In this document: piece after piece, positions 1-13,320 of the stretch
How the letters are laid out: each line of letters opens with the position of its first letter
Numbering within the stretch: position 1 is the stretch's first letter
Made by a program: the position numbers and the translations under genes
DNA from: Karalla daura
Lineage: Eukaryota; Chordata; Actinopteri; Chaetodontiformes; Leiognathidae
Reading direction: 5' to 3'
DNA length: 64,000 bases
NCBI GenBank assembly: GCA_029224185.1
Contig: CM055194.1
Coordinates: forward strand, 23,389,174-23,453,173
The notes under the pieces: generated by a model
Told to the model about the DNA's origin: nothing
The model's database searches: none
Seen by the model: the letters and a program-made list of their open reading frames with translations, nothing else

Positions 1-642
1 TCCTCACCGCACTATTTTTGTCTGGAGCCATTTTTCATCTCCCTGCGACATCTGATCGCATCTCCCTGGGATCCAGGAAATTTTATTTTGTGAACGAAAT
101 CATGAACTGAGAACTTAATCCGCCCGATCCATCATTTGAGGAAATGAGCGAGGGTCCCTAAAACAATGACGACAGTGTTCTCAGCGTTTGTTGTTTCTCA
201 AACACATCTTCAGTATCGCTCCTCACATGCCACCGGCAGAACCATGCTGCCGTACGAGCTCGCGGACATCTCATCAAATTCCGACAGAAGCTGCAGTCGG
301 TGAACGTGCGCTGCTCGCTGTGCACATCAAAGGTTTCATGAAGGTATTATAAAGGATAGGAAATCTATAGCAGCAGAGGGGTATCGGCGAAAAAAGAGAA
401 AGATAGACAAGGATGCAGCACGCGCAGCCTCACACACACGTTTATCTAATCAGTAGACATGACACGCAAACCACATTTGCAAACACACACACACACACAC
501 ACGCACACACATGCACAAACACACAGGGTATCACTGCTCCTTCTGCACAGAGCAGCCAGCCTCCATGAACAGTACTTTGTTTGTTTCCCCTCTGGTAAAC
601 TCTGACCAACCGTTCCCATAGCAACCTTACCTACTCATTCCC

Positions 643-650
643 TGTGTGTG

Positions 651-690
<40 letters not shown>

Positions 691-693
691 CGC
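643..693. repeat. (GT)n microsatellite
   Basis: GT repeat with a few CG interruptions. Shorter (CA)n tracts lie nearby at 482-512. Confidence 0.9.
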
Positions 694-1002
694 GATAAAG
701 AAAAAGAGGTACAGTATGTGGGGTTTCAGAGCAAGACTTCCGGATCGCGATATAACCTGTGTGCATAGATGTGTCACTTTGTGTATGTGTGTTTCTCTTT
801 GTGTGTGTGTCTCAATTAGTGTGATGGAATGGTGGAAATAATCTAAAAACAAATCCCATTAAAGGGTGGACTGGTAAACTGGTGGATAGCACTGAAGAAG
901 AACACAAAAGGTCTGTCTGTGTGGAGTCTGCATGTTTAATTCAATTAGAGTCAGCAGTAAAGTTGAGAATTGTGACAGTAAGGAAAGTAATAACGATGCA
1001 TA

Positions 1003-1553
1003 AGAGCTCTCGCCTCAGAGCAAGTTCCATGGTTTGAATTCTGGTCGGACCACAAGCTTTGTATACTCTCCCAATCCAAAAACATGCATGTTCACGGTCA
1101 ATTGGAGACCCTAAACTGCCTCTAGGTATGAGTTTCAGTTGTTTGCATTACCTTTAGAGGTGCACAAAACTTTAATATCACAATAAAAAAAACGGTCATT
1201 GAAACACCTAAAGTTTATGGCGAACACGTAATGGAAACAGTTCACTTCAAATGAGACGATGCAGGATGTGGAGACGGAGGAGACTGAACCTTTCTAAATC
1301 TAATTCTAATATCTAATAAAACAAGGAGGAGTCTAGATGAGATTGTACAAAACAATATGGGTAATTATGGGAGGACAGACTTAGCAAGAATTACAGCTGA
1401 TGTACAAAACTCCCTTCCATGGAAACACCTCCAAGTTGCAACTTTATTATTTAAAAAATTCTGAAATATTGCTTTTATGACCTGTCCAGGGTGTGCCCGA
1501 TATGCACTGGGACACCAAGTTAGGTACAAAGCGGATAAGATAACGGATGGATG
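1003..1553 (+). mobile_element. tRNA-derived SINE, interrupted
   Basis: The 5' part (1003-1146) has GCTCTCGCCTCAGAGCAAG, a B-box-like GGTTTGAATTC (1031-1041), GGTCGGACCACAAGC, then CCAAAAACATGCATGTT and TCAATTGGAGACCCTAAA. These are typical of the common teleost tRNA-head SINE. The 3' part (about 1479-1553) has GACCTGTCCAGGGTGT and a tail with GGATAAGATAACGGATGG. About 330 bp of unrelated sequence separates the halves, where the full element would be nearly continuous. Confidence 0.65.
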
Positions 1554-2132
1554 ACATCCCATCCATGTTCAGTGAACTTCAGGTGGTTGTGTGCCGCTCT
1601 CTATCATCTGCATTCACTCTCTGCAGTCTGGACAGAAGCTGTCCCTCAGACGAGGGAGGAGGCAGCACTGTGGTGCTGGGCTGCTCGTCCGGGGCTGGGG
1701 GCACAGCTCTCGTTGGGAGGTTAATGCCCTTCAGGGGTGTCCGAGGTAGCGAGGGTACTGCCCTTTGTCCCTGATGGGGGGATTACAGTGGTCAACCAGC
1801 ACAGACAATGTGCCCCCCTCCTAGGATGGGAGGACCAACCTGCTCCGTAGCAATGATAGGGGCAGTCAACTGATCACTAACTTAATTAAGGACAGAGAGG
1901 TGGTGGTGGTGGTGTTGGAGGGGTGGGGGGTTGATGCAGGAGTCAGAAAGAGGCAGAGGAGAGGCAGTGGAAAGAAGAGAGAGTGAAAGGAGACGAAGAA
2001 AGAGCACAGGGACACGCTAAAATAAGAAGAGGCATGGAGTTAAAAAGAGCAACGGGAAGCAGCAGGAGAGGGGTGAGGAGAAGGCTACTCTGGTGTAGGA
2101 TTAGGCGAGGTGAGGAGATGAAAGAATCAGGC

Positions 2133-2134
<2 letters not shown>

Positions 2135-2174
<40 letters not shown>
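2135..2174. repeat. (GA)n microsatellite
   Basis: About 20 GA units followed by GGGA-rich text. Confidence 0.9.
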
Positions 2175-2181
<7 letters not shown>

Positions 2182-2652
2182 AGGGAGAGAGGGAGAAGGA
2201 GAAAGAGAGATGGCCACAGGAGTGAGACTGGGCGACTTAAACTCCAGGCAAAGGAAATCGAGCAGAAGATAGAGAGAAGAAAGAGCCTGCAACCTCCAGG
2301 GTCCTTTTTTTATTCTCTTATTTATTTTTTTTATTTATTGTCTCTAACAGGTGTGAAAGCCATCGCCATGTTCCCTCCCTGTTTATGCCACGGCACACAC
2401 CACCTATTCAAATCCAATGACAGATATGGCAGATAATTCTATTACAGAGGACTGTAATAGAGGATATTTAGGGGACAGTTAGTGCTCGGGCCCCGGTGCG
2501 GGCCCCCACTGCAGACAGATATGGTTCTGCAATACTTAACAACAGGGATTTGGCAGCACTGTTGATTGAACATGCCAAATCCCATTTGTCGGAGGGCTGT
2601 GCGCGTTTGTATCGACACTCTGTAACCTTGTGGCTCCGTAAAAGGAGACCAC

Positions 2653-2664
2653 AGTGTGTGTGTG

Positions 2665-2720
<56 letters not shown>
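2653..2720. repeat. (GT)n microsatellite
   Basis: About 30 GT units with one TT break, then GGCGGGCAGGC-type repeats to about 2770. Confidence 0.93.
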
Positions 2721-2721
<1 letters not shown>

Positions 2722-3084
2722 CCTGGCGGGCAGGCAGGCGGGCAGGCGGGTGGGAGGGTGGGTGGGTGGCATGGTCCAGCCTGATAGGTGCGTCGGTCTT
2801 AAAGCGGCCTCCATCTCTTGTCTGCTCTTTTCCATCCCTTCGCCCTTCTATCTTTACATCGCCATCCACCTCGATTCCTTCTATTCGCAAAAAAGGGTGA
2901 CAAGAGGGAGATAGAGAGGCTTTCTCAACACTCCTTTTCTTGCTTTCCCTCCCTCCCCCTCCCCCCCACACTGCCTCCCTTCCTCCCCTCTGTTTCTTCC
3001 ATCCCCTATGGTAGAACTGCCAGACAGGAGTGCTCAGCAGCTCTCCGAACGTTATTGATCCTGAGAGCAAGCCGGCCAGGGAGT

Positions 3085-3088
<4 letters not shown>

Positions 3089-3129
<41 letters not shown>

Positions 3130-3130
3130 C
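3089..3130. repeat. (CT)n microsatellite
   Basis: CT repeat with one TT break. A (CA)n tract follows at 3355-3381, and (GA)n at 4550-4580. Confidence 0.9.
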
Positions 3131-3350
3131 CTCCATCCCAGCCTCACCCCGCCCCCCTCCACCACCACCACCTCCACCACAGCCCGCAACTTTTTCCTTC
3201 CTCCCTCCCGATCCGCCTCTACTTCATTTATCAAGGTTAAAGAACTCTTATAAAAAAGGGAAGAGGGGGTCGCCGGGATGTTATCTGACTTCATGAAAGA
3301 AATCCCCTCAGGCCACTCCACTAGAGGAGGATGCTCTTTGCCAGACCCAA

Positions 3351-3381
<31 letters not shown>

Positions 3382-3764
3382 GTGGCACCAAGCAGCGGCC
3401 CACTCACAGACAGTCAAAAATAGAAAGTAGCATGTCCAGTTTGGAACACAGCAACAGGGCAATCCAGAATAGAAATGAAGAGGATGGATGAATGGTCGAG
3501 GAGGGAGGAAATTAGAAAATTAGTCACTGTGTTACACAACGAGGTCAAACATCAACGTTACACTTCCACTTTCTAATAAAAGAGTTTATACGTTGTGGCT
3601 GTTTAATCTTCCGACAGTTAAATGCTTTTCATTTTTAGAAATTAATGGAGTAGTAGAAGTCATCATAACATACTAGAACTTATAATGAACTTCTTAATAG
3701 TAGGAGAACTTTTACTTTTACTTTTACAGAGGGATGGCTCTGAAGCAGTATATGTTATACTGGA

Positions 3765-3885
3765 CGACACAGTGCATAGGTGGATAGTGCTGAAAGTGCT
3801 GATAGCTGCTGAAAAAAGGTCCCTGGTTTGAATCCCAGTTGGAAAAAGGGCAGTGTGGAGTTTACACGTTCTCCAAGTTAGGTGA
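3765..3885 (+). mobile_element. SINE 5' fragment
   Basis: A decayed tRNA-like head: GTGGATAGTGCTGA..., B-box-like GGTTTGAATCCC (3825-3836), then GTGTGGAGTTTACACGTTCTCC. It stops before the central domain. Same family as the copy near 1 kb. Confidence 0.55.
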
Positions 3886-4547
3886 ATATCGCATTTTCAG
3901 GGTGAAATTACTTTTTTGTGTGCTTCCTGACCACTTGTTTTCAAATTTGATGCTAAACATTACTACAAGTAATGTACGAAAACATCAACCTCAACCTCAA
4001 CAAGACTCTTGTACAGAGTACCTGGATTAAATAATGACATTATTTAAATACTTTTAGCACTTTCTGATTTTTATAGTTCAATTTTTTTTAATCAAAAAAC
4101 TAATTTACTCTGAACAATCTTTTACCATTAGTAAAACTTCAGCCAGTAAAGACCCCACGCCTGTAAAACCCTGGACACAACGAGCAGCTCTGTAAAAGTA
4201 GAGGCTCCATAACCTTCTCACAGAGGAGAGACCAGCTCCAGCACAGACTCCAGCTTTTGTCTCTGTTAGTAAAAAAGACTGGAAATGGCTCTACATGTGG
4301 AGTACATCCTGTCTTCCATTGTTACTGCTTTCACTCTCCTCTATAAAGGCCTGCCTGCACTCCAGGCTAGAACAGCATGGCAAACACACACACACACACA
4401 CACACAGCAGCAGCAGCACATTACAGAGCCATACCTTCCCCTCCCTTTGTGCTCGGTAATTGCCACAATGCATCTTCTCATCCAGCTAATTAAGTGAGTC
4501 TTTCCCATTGTCTCCCAATACTATCACCTCTTCACACAGCCAGATAG

Positions 4548-4589
<42 letters not shown>

Positions 4590-5159
4590 GGAGAACTATT
4601 AAAGCCAGAGATGGAGAGAGAGAGAGCAAAGGGGTGGAAGAAATACAAAGGCCCGAGTCCAAACACAGAGCGGCTGAACGACAAAGGCGTGTGTCTGTGT
4701 CCTGGTAAATGTTTGCCAGTTGAATACGCCCGCCTGTTGTCTGTATTTGTCGCCGAGCTGTAAACACCACAATACTGCTGCCAGACGGGAAAAAAAGAGT
4801 CTTCATCCTGCATGAATCCATTCCAGGAATGGGAGGAGAATAATAACGTTTCCAGATTTAACCGCTCTGCATTCAATAATGATGATAGCGAGGATGCTTG
4901 GCTGTCCGTACAGCAGGTCAGCAGTAAAGTCCTGAACTCTCTGGCTGATCATGGTGACAGTGCAGAACACAAAAACACACTGGAAGGTGATTAGCATTGT
5001 CGCTTCTGGGCAGTGGGGTCAAATTATCCACATGCAATATAATATCCAAATGTAAGGAGCAGAAAACGTAAGTGAGCAGGAGCAGGTTGAAAAATAATTA
5101 TTGCAGGAAAGTATAGAGAACCTAAGTTTCTACTTCAGTAAAGTAACACAGTCTTTGTA

Positions 5160-5440
5160 CTTGACACCTCTGCTTCTTAGCAATAAGGTTCTCGGGTCGG
5201 ATCCCAAGTCAAACCGAAGGTTTTATGTGTTGAGTTTGCATGTTCACGTGCGTGGGTTTCCTCTGGGCACTACATGTATGTTTAGAGTACAGAGAGCGAG
5301 AGTGTAAGTCGCCTCCAGGTCTGAGGGAACAGTGTGTGTGTGCCCTGCCATAGATTGGCGACCTGTGACCTGGACATGACCCCGGCGATACTGTCAATTC
5401 TCTGCGCTCAATAATGATCCTCCAAGGCCGGTACATGCAC
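5160..5440 (+). mobile_element. SINE copy, nearly full length
   Basis: The order matches the family: GGGTCGGATCCCAAG (B-box region), GAGTTTGCATGTTCACGTG, GGGTTTCCTCTGGGCACT, a degraded centre, then ATAGATTGGCGACCTGTGAC, CTGGACATGACCCCGGCG and CAATAATGATCCTCC. No flanking direct repeat could be identified with certainty. Confidence 0.6.
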
Positions 5441-7099
5441 GTTCCCTCTGCCAGGGCAGGTCAGGGGAGAGGCAGAGCATCTTGTAAAGAGTTCTCCAAC
5501 CCTCAGAAATGCGTTTCGCCTGTTGTCACTTCACCTGGGATGTTCGACCTTCACCGTGCACTGAATGAATGGGCAGAGTTTTTACATTTATCTATGTCTC
5601 CGTACATCACAGCACAGGCTTCTTAGTGGTCTATAGACCTTAGATGTTTAACTCTTAACGATGGTAGGCCTCTGAGAAATGACTGATGTAGACAATCGTA
5701 TTGTTTTCCAATGAGGGAGAGTAATTCTAAGAATTCCTAATGAAGTCATTGATGTTTTTTGTGGGGGGAAACCACATGAGAGTATTCTAGCATAGATGGA
5801 GACATTCCTTCAGGGCTTATTGAAGCACGTCCACTGCCTCGTGGAAGAAAGGCTGAGCAGAAAGATCATCGCTGTTGTTTCCTTTATGTTACATTCAGAG
5901 ACTCTCCCTGATTCAAGGAAATATTTAGGCCTCTCTGGTTTCTCTCATTCTCTTGTGCATCACAATACAAATCTGAAAAGATTCATCCTTATTATGAAAC
6001 GTTTATGGATGTATTCATGGAAAAGAAAAACCAGGAGTTGAACTCTTGATCTTTGAATATCTAAAAGACGTATTTATAATTTCACTTTGGGGAGAAGCTT
6101 TGTTGAAGCTTTACATTTAGCGTTACATTCATCAGATGCTTTTATCCAAAGAGGAAATAAAAAAACATTCAAGAGTAAAGAGACGGAAATGAATTCAAGG
6201 AAGCACCGGTTTCTGCTCATTTGTGTCATATCCAGGAATATTTCCGGATTATATGGGCTTGTAAAGTGTCTCAGCATCAGTGCAAAGCAGTGGAGGCAGC
6301 AGAGGAGAGAGAGAACAGGTGTTTCTGTCTCTCACTCAGCTTGATTTCCTCTCTGCTCGCCTCCTTTGTGCGGCAAAGCACCGAGTTTGAACAACTGAAT
6401 TACTGGAGGACACAGACCAACAGACTCATCTAAATTCCTCTTCTCTTTAGAGTTGCTAGGAGAATCCCCCCCACCTCCTCCCCTACCTCACACAACCCCC
6501 CAAAACACACATACACACACATACACACACACACACACATACACTTCATGCTCAAGTCCACTCTCTGACCTCTCAGGCCAGACACTCTTGTCCAACAAAC
6601 CAAACCCCCAAACTCAACCTATCCCCCTCTTAAAAAACAAATCCCCTCCCAATCCTCAACCCCTCCTTGAACCTCTACCACCCCCCCACACACACACCCT
6701 CCCTGCACAACCCCCCCATACCCTCCCTAACCCGAGCGCCTCTCCTTCCCACACTCAAGTTCCTGTCAAGGTCCTGACGGACAGACAGACAGACATGTAG
6801 GGTGACATCATGGTGCAGGGAGACAGAGGACGGGGGCTGCCTGCCTGTCTGCCCCACCTCCCCCCAGCACCCACACAATGCAGCAGGGCATCTGGCACTG
6901 GGGTGGGGGGGTCTGTGAGGACAAAGCATTTACATCCCCCTCCCTGGAATATGATTATAGTTTGTAAATGGTGCTGAGACGTAAATGTGTGAGGGGAGAA
7001 AGGGCGGCGGCAGCGCGGTGGGGGGGTGGGTGCGTGGGGGGGGTAAATACAGTGAAGGCCCCAACACATAGATCAGCTCCTCTGAAGGAGGTCTGGAGC

Positions 7100-7925
7100 C
7101 ACTGAAATCTGATGGGTTTTTTAGCTGCTTTTCTAACTCACCAAACAAACTTAAATTGCATCTAAATTCTGAAATCTGACATTTTAAAACAGATTTTTTT
7201 CTTTTCACTTTTGTGCAATAAAGTCATGTCAAACTAGTATTCAGGGTGAGGATTTAAATCATTTTAAACCATGTTTTTGCTCTATTTTTTTTACATCACC
7301 TTTCTTTATTGTGCCATTCTACACATTTTCTTTTGACTTCTGAGTCGTAAAAACTTTTCTGATCTGACATTTAAAAATACGTCATTTTTGATATTTTCAA
7401 TTGAATTTGTGCCATATAAAGTTAAATTGTAACATTTTAAAGGTTATTTAAACAGTTTTTTACATGTTCTTTTGATGTTTGTGTTAGAAAAAATAGTAAA
7501 CAGGGTGAAACATACAAAAGTCTGTTTTGTTTAAATGTTTAAAACATTTTTAAAGCCATTTGGGTTTTTTTAGCCATTTCTTTTCTCTTAAAACGTATAA
7601 TTCAACAAATCAACTGGCATCCAGAGTGATAATCTGAACAATCGTACATTTTAAAACATTTTTGAAACACAATACAAACTTAAATAGCTAAGTCAAACCC
7701 GCATCCACAGTGATAAATTCTACAATCTGACATTTGAAAACATATTTAAAGCTGTTTAAACAGTTTTTCTCCTTTTCTTTGCATTTTCTGTATTCTCTAT
7801 AAACTTATATTGCAACTACTATTGTGAGAAGTTTGATGTTATGAAAAAAAGCTGGTTTTGCAGATCTTTTGAATCTTTTTCTTTCTGTTTTGCGCCACAC
7901 AAACCTTGATTGCAGCTGCTCAGGT
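7100..7925. repeat. Degenerate AT-rich tandem repeat
   Basis: Variants of AATCTGACATTTTAAAA and AAACTTAAATTGCA-like text recur many times (near 7139, 7170, 7365, 7411, 7640, 7664, 7725, 7795 and 7903) with an irregular spacing of about 100-130. It looks like an old, diverged tandem array. No open frame. Confidence 0.5.
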
Positions 7926-9059
7926 ATCATGGTGAAACGTGTGTGTTTGGGCATGTCGCTCGCAGCTTGTTAATTTGCAGGATCTGAGACGAAACAATGG
8001 TGCCAACGGGACAGAAATAAGTGTCATAATGCTCCCACTGCGGCCCCCACCTCTGTCTCCCCCGTCTGAGGGGCTCGTCTCCTGCCTGCGCGCACACAAG
8101 TGTGAGTCTGTCTGCGTGCGTGCATAAAATAAATGAGCTGTGCGTACGCATTGTGCGAGTCCACAAGCCCGGTGTATATATTAGAGATGTGACTTGACCC
8201 TGGCAGGCTGAAGCAGGGTTTCTGCGTCGTACTGGGCGTGGGAAAAAGGGGAGACCTCTTTTCACAGCTGCTCCGGCCGTTGCATTGAACCAATGGAGGC
8301 ACCCCCCCACCCCCCTCCACCCCCCCCACCAACCCCCAACCTGCCTCCTCCGCCACTAATGCCCACCCCTCCTCTCTCCCCCTGCTTTCCCATTCAGTCC
8401 GCAGCCTGCTGCCTTTCAGCGGACCCCCGGCCCTCCCTCCGGCGCTCTGTTCGTCACCTTGCTGCACCCCACCATCGCAGCCACCACCGACCTATAATGC
8501 AGCCACCCTCGCCATTCAGCCGCCACGCATTCACATGCCAGAGGCCTCTGAGACTTGAGGAGGTAAAGAAAAACAACACTAATGAAGTAAAACCCACTGC
8601 AAAGTGAGTTACTCGCTGAAATGAACAGAGCTGCTGCCTCGTATCCAGTACTGGGGAGTAACGGAAAACACGTGCAGTGGAGTATTTGGAATAGAAAATA
8701 TGAGTATGGGTGATAACCAGAACACAGTTACACCTATGAGGGGATTTATCTCTCTCATAAGTTCACTAACAAAACATCTTGAGCCTCTGGTTTCCTGTCA
8801 TTATTCATATTGAGTACAAATGACATGTATTTTGTGATCTGTATGCTGCCAACACTGCTCGCATCTCTCAGTGAACCTCTAAGGTTTCTCTCCTATGTGT
8901 TCTCTGCTTTCCTCTGCAACCCTTTCTGCAAAGAGACCTTAATTTATGTTAACATACGCCACCACTCTACACTCTACCCACCATGTCTGTCCCTCCACAC
9001 ACACACACATCCACCACTGCTCTCCATCCAATGTGTGTTCATTTGAAGAGATTTATTTC

Positions 9060-10340
9060 CTATCAAGACGCATAATGCGGCGGGTATAATTCAAATCAAC
9101 TTTTAAGAACAGCGAGGCGGTGCAGTTTATGTGTACGCATCTAGACGGGCTGTAAAGGAAGCTTCCCGACGAGCAGCGGGGCGGTTTCAAAGCAGATTGC
9201 CAACTTTAAGAATCGGCGGGTGGTCGCCGCATGTTTGGTTTTGCCATTAGTGATAACCTATTACTGATACACCCCAACCTGTTTAAATACAAAATGGAGG
9301 CTTCTGCTCAGATACTCTCACTAATCTGACAGTATAACCATGCAAAGACAGGCTCAGAGAACACAATCGCACACACACACAAACACACACACATGCAATT
9401 TTAGAGAAACTTTAAAAGGTCACATAATGTGCAGAATAACTCCGACAGATTCTCAGGAGCTGTGCTATCGTGCTGTCTAGCTACCCTGCTGATACACCAG
9501 GCGTGTTGAGGAAATGTTGAGAAGCAGCGAGAGGGCATCGGCGGGGGGGAGGGAGGGGAGGGGAGGGAGGGGAGGGAGGGGAGGGAGGGGAGGGAGGTTG
9601 TAGCCGAGAACCTGAAAGGACTCCATCTCCCTTGGCCAACATGCCATGACGGTGTGGAGCAGCAGGCTGAATTGGTTTCTCTGGGGTGGCGGCACTGGAG
9701 AGGTGATGGCAAGATGAGCCCGAATGGGGATGGAAAGAGGTGGTGTGGGGTGGAGGTGTGGGGAGGAGGAAGAGGAGGAGGAGGAGGAGGAGGGGGGAGG
9801 AGGAGGAGATACGGTACACTGAGGTAAGTGTGTTTGTATGTTTGAGAGAGAGAGACGGAATATGAGAGCATAAGAGAGAGGGAGAGAGAGATGGCAGACG
9901 GGATGTGAGGTACTGTAAATGAGCGGATTACTGCTTCCCCTCTCTTCAACTCTTTCCATAAACATGAGAGTACTCAGCTGTGGAAGCAACACTGCCACGT
10001 GTAAAATCACACATCCTCCGGCCCGCACTTCCTATACCAACTACCCTAACAAATGCACATATTGTAACTGGGGTCCTGTAAGGGTGAGAGGGACTCGCTA
10101 TACGCTCCGGCTTCTTAATTGCTGCAGTGAATACAAAGAGGATGCGAAGAGTGTGTCACTTCTGGATTGATGCGTCTCCCCGCGTCAGATTTAGCCCGTA
10201 GCTATGCCTCCACTTCTAAAGCCCGTGTCCGACCAAAGCTTGTTTGCATCGATTTATCTAGTTTGTGGATATGATATTGACTAAGTAGACCGGCAGCCCT
10301 TATCGAGTAGAAGCAAAGGGAAGGAGGTTTTAAGAGGTAG
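9060..10340. promoter_or_regulatory. Two candidate non-coding elements around a G-rich repeat
   Basis: Blocks 9060-9320 (CATAATGCGG..TATAATTCAAATCAAC..TTTGCCATTAGTGATAACC) and 10020-10340 are complex and repeat-free. The G-rich tract 9541-9597, a (GGA)n tract and short (GA)n runs lie between them. Confidence 0.27.
9541..9597 (+). repeat. G-rich GGGAGGGGAG tandem
   Basis: Seven or more runs of three to seven G separated by single A; a strong G-quadruplex candidate on the plus strand. A (GGA)n tract follows at about 9760-9810. Confidence 0.85.
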
Positions 10341-11277
10341 TCGAACGCTATGGAGGATGGAGTTATAGCCACAGGCTGTGAAATCTCCTCTGATCTTCCC
10401 TTGTCTGATTCTCAAACGCTACTCTTTCTCCTGGGGGGGTTGAGAGAGAGGTTGGGGGGGTGGGATGCTGATATAGAACTGGGCCAATGTCACCAAACGC
10501 TCATCTAACCCTAGAGGGGAAAAATTACCCCCTCAAAAAAATCTTCAGTTTCTCCCTGGATGGCGGACCTCAGTCTCTGCGCTGCAGACTTTGTTCTCGG
10601 CAGGAGGTGGAACATGCACGAGCCGAGCCGCCGTCTCAGGCCTTCCTTGATGGCCACGGTTACAGCCGCCGCCGCTAAGAGAGCGGAGGTAATCTTTAGA
10701 CACGTCACTCAACACCAAGGAAGGAAGCTGGGGGTGGTGGGGGGGGGGTGAGAGAGTGAGTGAGTCACCTCGTTCTAGTTGCAGCTTTCCATCATGTGCA
10801 GCATTATACGCCGTTATAAAAACCTGCTGCTTGTAGGGTTTTGTTAACTACTGAGGAGAGTGACTGAGGCAGCTGCAGGCAAAAGTGTGTGTGGGTACTA
10901 GTCTATCATAACATACTACATATATATTTATATATATGGTCTGTGTGAAGGTCTACAAAAGGCTGAGCTCTCTTATTTTTTAAAATTCCAGCGAGAAATT
11001 TAACCCAAAAAGCCCAAAAAAGTAAATATATAAGGATGGTTGCATTTTGCATCTTCAGGTTTTTTACCAAACTAAAAAAAAATACTGAAGAAATAAAGAG
11101 AGACCCTTTTGGGAGCAGAAGCAACCAAAATAAAAACTGTCAGTTACAGCACAGTTTGCAGAATTTGTGTGCCAGATGAGGGCCTTTATAATGCTGCATT
11201 GATGATAGCTGAAATCATGCTATCATTGATCAGATTAAAAGGTTTAACACCCTTGAACACTGGGTCAGATCATGTTA

Positions 11278-11347
<70 letters not shown>

Positions 11348-12879
11348 ATGGGAGGCCTGGACAGAGAGCAGAGGACGGACTAGTAAAGGTTTTGTAGGAC
11401 GGGGCACCGAGGGGAGGGAGGGAATTAGAGGCGTGAGGGACTTAGCCACCCCGGCAGTCTTTTCCACATGAGCACACCTTACACACACACACACTAGGCC
11501 GAGCCCCCACCACCACCACCACATGTATCCTTAAAGGGATAAAAAGCACGGACAAAGGCATTAAAATATAGATTACACAAGTGGCCACCCTGCGTCTTAT
11601 CTGACAAAACCAAAGAATCGAACAAATTGGATCAGGCCCTATGAAGCAGGGGGCGAGAGGCGAGCGAGAGGGAGAGCAAAGCCAACCAGGAAGTAAAATA
11701 CGCAAAGAATGAGGCGAATCCATCTCTGTTTTTTTCTTCTTCTTTTAGCTGAGAGCTAAGATTTTAAAGCACAACTGACAGAAACAACTTTCTCAGGCCT
11801 CGAATGAAATAGTTTGAAATCTAATTATACGAAAGTTCAAGTTCAAGTGTGTTTCCAACCCAGTGGCATAGAGCAGCAGCACAAAAGGATGAAGAGTCTC
11901 AAAGAGGAAGGCTCACCTGTAACTTCAGAGTGATGGAGTCTGGCTGCGACCCGGCATGCGACCTGTGACCCTGCGAGCCGGAGACGATGGTCTGCGTGTG
12001 TGTCTCTGCCGACCCGACGTCCTGCAGCTTCGCTGCCAGGCCTGCAGGATGGCACGCGTGTGTGTGCGTGCGTGCGTGTGTGTTCCTCTCCGTGTGACTG
12101 CACTCTGCGCTCTGCACTCCACCACAGATTCCTGCCAAAAAATATAAAGCATTAAGTTGAGAGAGAGGTCACAACCTCACTGCGCAACGTGTCTGATCCG
12201 CCTTTACTCTCTCTTACAAAACGCTCTACACCCGCTTGGACGCCTTCAGGACCTGTCACGATGATGCAAAAACACATCTTTGTCCTTAAATAGCAGCATT
12301 AATAATGCTGTAATTCTACCTGCAAAGATGATATTGAATATTCTGATCTCTATGCAGAATAAATAAAATGTAAAATCATGAATGAAACATGTGACATTCA
12401 ATGAATAAAAGTAACAAACACAATTTGAAAGCCACGGCCTTCTATTAGAACAAGTCTGTTGATGCAAAAACAATTAAAAAAGACAAGTTTACTATAATTA
12501 AAAATGACACCTTAATGAACCCTAAGTGAATAATGATACATGTATTAATTAAGACTGGATTAAAATAGAAAACAGCATTAAATTGTTAGACTTAGGTGTG
12601 AAAAGTTTCCTACATTTCCTATTTCAACTGTCAGCCGTAAACGCATGACAATACACAACAGACAAGAGCACACACACACACACACACCTACACACACACA
12701 CACACAAACACACCTCACAAGCGATTACACAAAATACTGAAAGATTACATCCGCTGAAACCTGATGTCCTTTGCGGGTTTAAAGCCTGCATGTCAGCCTT
12801 TCAATTTTTTTTTCCTCTTTCCCTCGCATGGGTCAGAGGCTGTTGCTAGGCTACCAAACCCTGAATTCATAAGTTCAGA
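10341..12879. other. Intergenic, no gene found
   Basis: A (GT)n tract, short G-runs and AT-rich DNA. 11880-12140 is moderately GC-rich with GTGTGCGTGCG runs. No exon seen. Confidence 0.45.
11280..11347. repeat. (GT)n microsatellite
   Basis: About 33 perfect GT units. Confidence 0.97.
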
Positions 12880-13320
12880 GAAAAGGTTTATATAGGCCAT
12901 TGCAATTCAAGGTAAAATGATAATAGAAAATTGATAACGCCGGAATATGGATTTTGATGATATGGAATCAAATAGACCATGAACCATAAATTGTTTCAGA
13001 TGCACATCAAAACATCATAATAGTCAATATAAAGAGAGAGTAAAAGCTGTTTATAGCAGTTGCGTATGTATTTGAATGTGTTCTTTCGTCAGAGTAATTA
13101 AGCAATAGTTTAATTGGAGATCACAGATTAAAACAAGGCCATTAAAGTGGTAAAATAATGGAAACAGTGGGAAATGCTCTCTGGGACATATAAGTGACAA
13201 TTAGAAATTCTGTAATTTTCTACATAAAGACAAAGAAATTACAGGAGCAGCTTTTGCAAAGAATTCACAGCTATGTTGTTTCTGCTTGGAGGAGGGTCGA
13301 GTAAAACACAAAGCTGTGAT
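12880..13320. promoter_or_regulatory. Candidate conserved non-coding element
   Basis: AT-rich but complex and free of simple repeats, dense in homeodomain/SOX-type cores (TAATTAAGC, AATAGTTTAATTGG, ATTGATAAC). This composition is typical of developmental non-coding elements in vertebrates. No alignment was possible. Confidence 0.3.

Larger units (their letters stand above)
1..9059. other. Left flank, no gene found
   Basis: Apart from the SINEs, microsatellites and AT-rich array listed, I see no exon, RNA gene or clear element. Open frames here are short, low-complexity or cross repeats. The C-rich stretch 8280-8510 and the G/C-rich 6830-7050 are simple-sequence enriched. Confidence 0.5.

Noticed and set aside
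1031..1041. Possible tRNA gene (B-box-like motif)
   Set aside because: No cloverleaf can be formed; it belongs to a SINE head.
2468..3136. 222-codon minus-strand open frame
   Set aside because: Contains (TH)n and (RE)n from GT and CT microsatellites; no recognisable protein.
8293..8607. 104-codon Pro-rich open frame, plus strand
   Set aside because: Driven by C-rich simple sequence (PPHPPPPPPP); no domain, no splice context.
9401..10028. Open frames of about 180 codons on the minus strand with Ser/Pro/Leu runs
   Set aside because: They cross (GGA)n and GGGAG repeats; two frames are open together, as expected for simple sequence.
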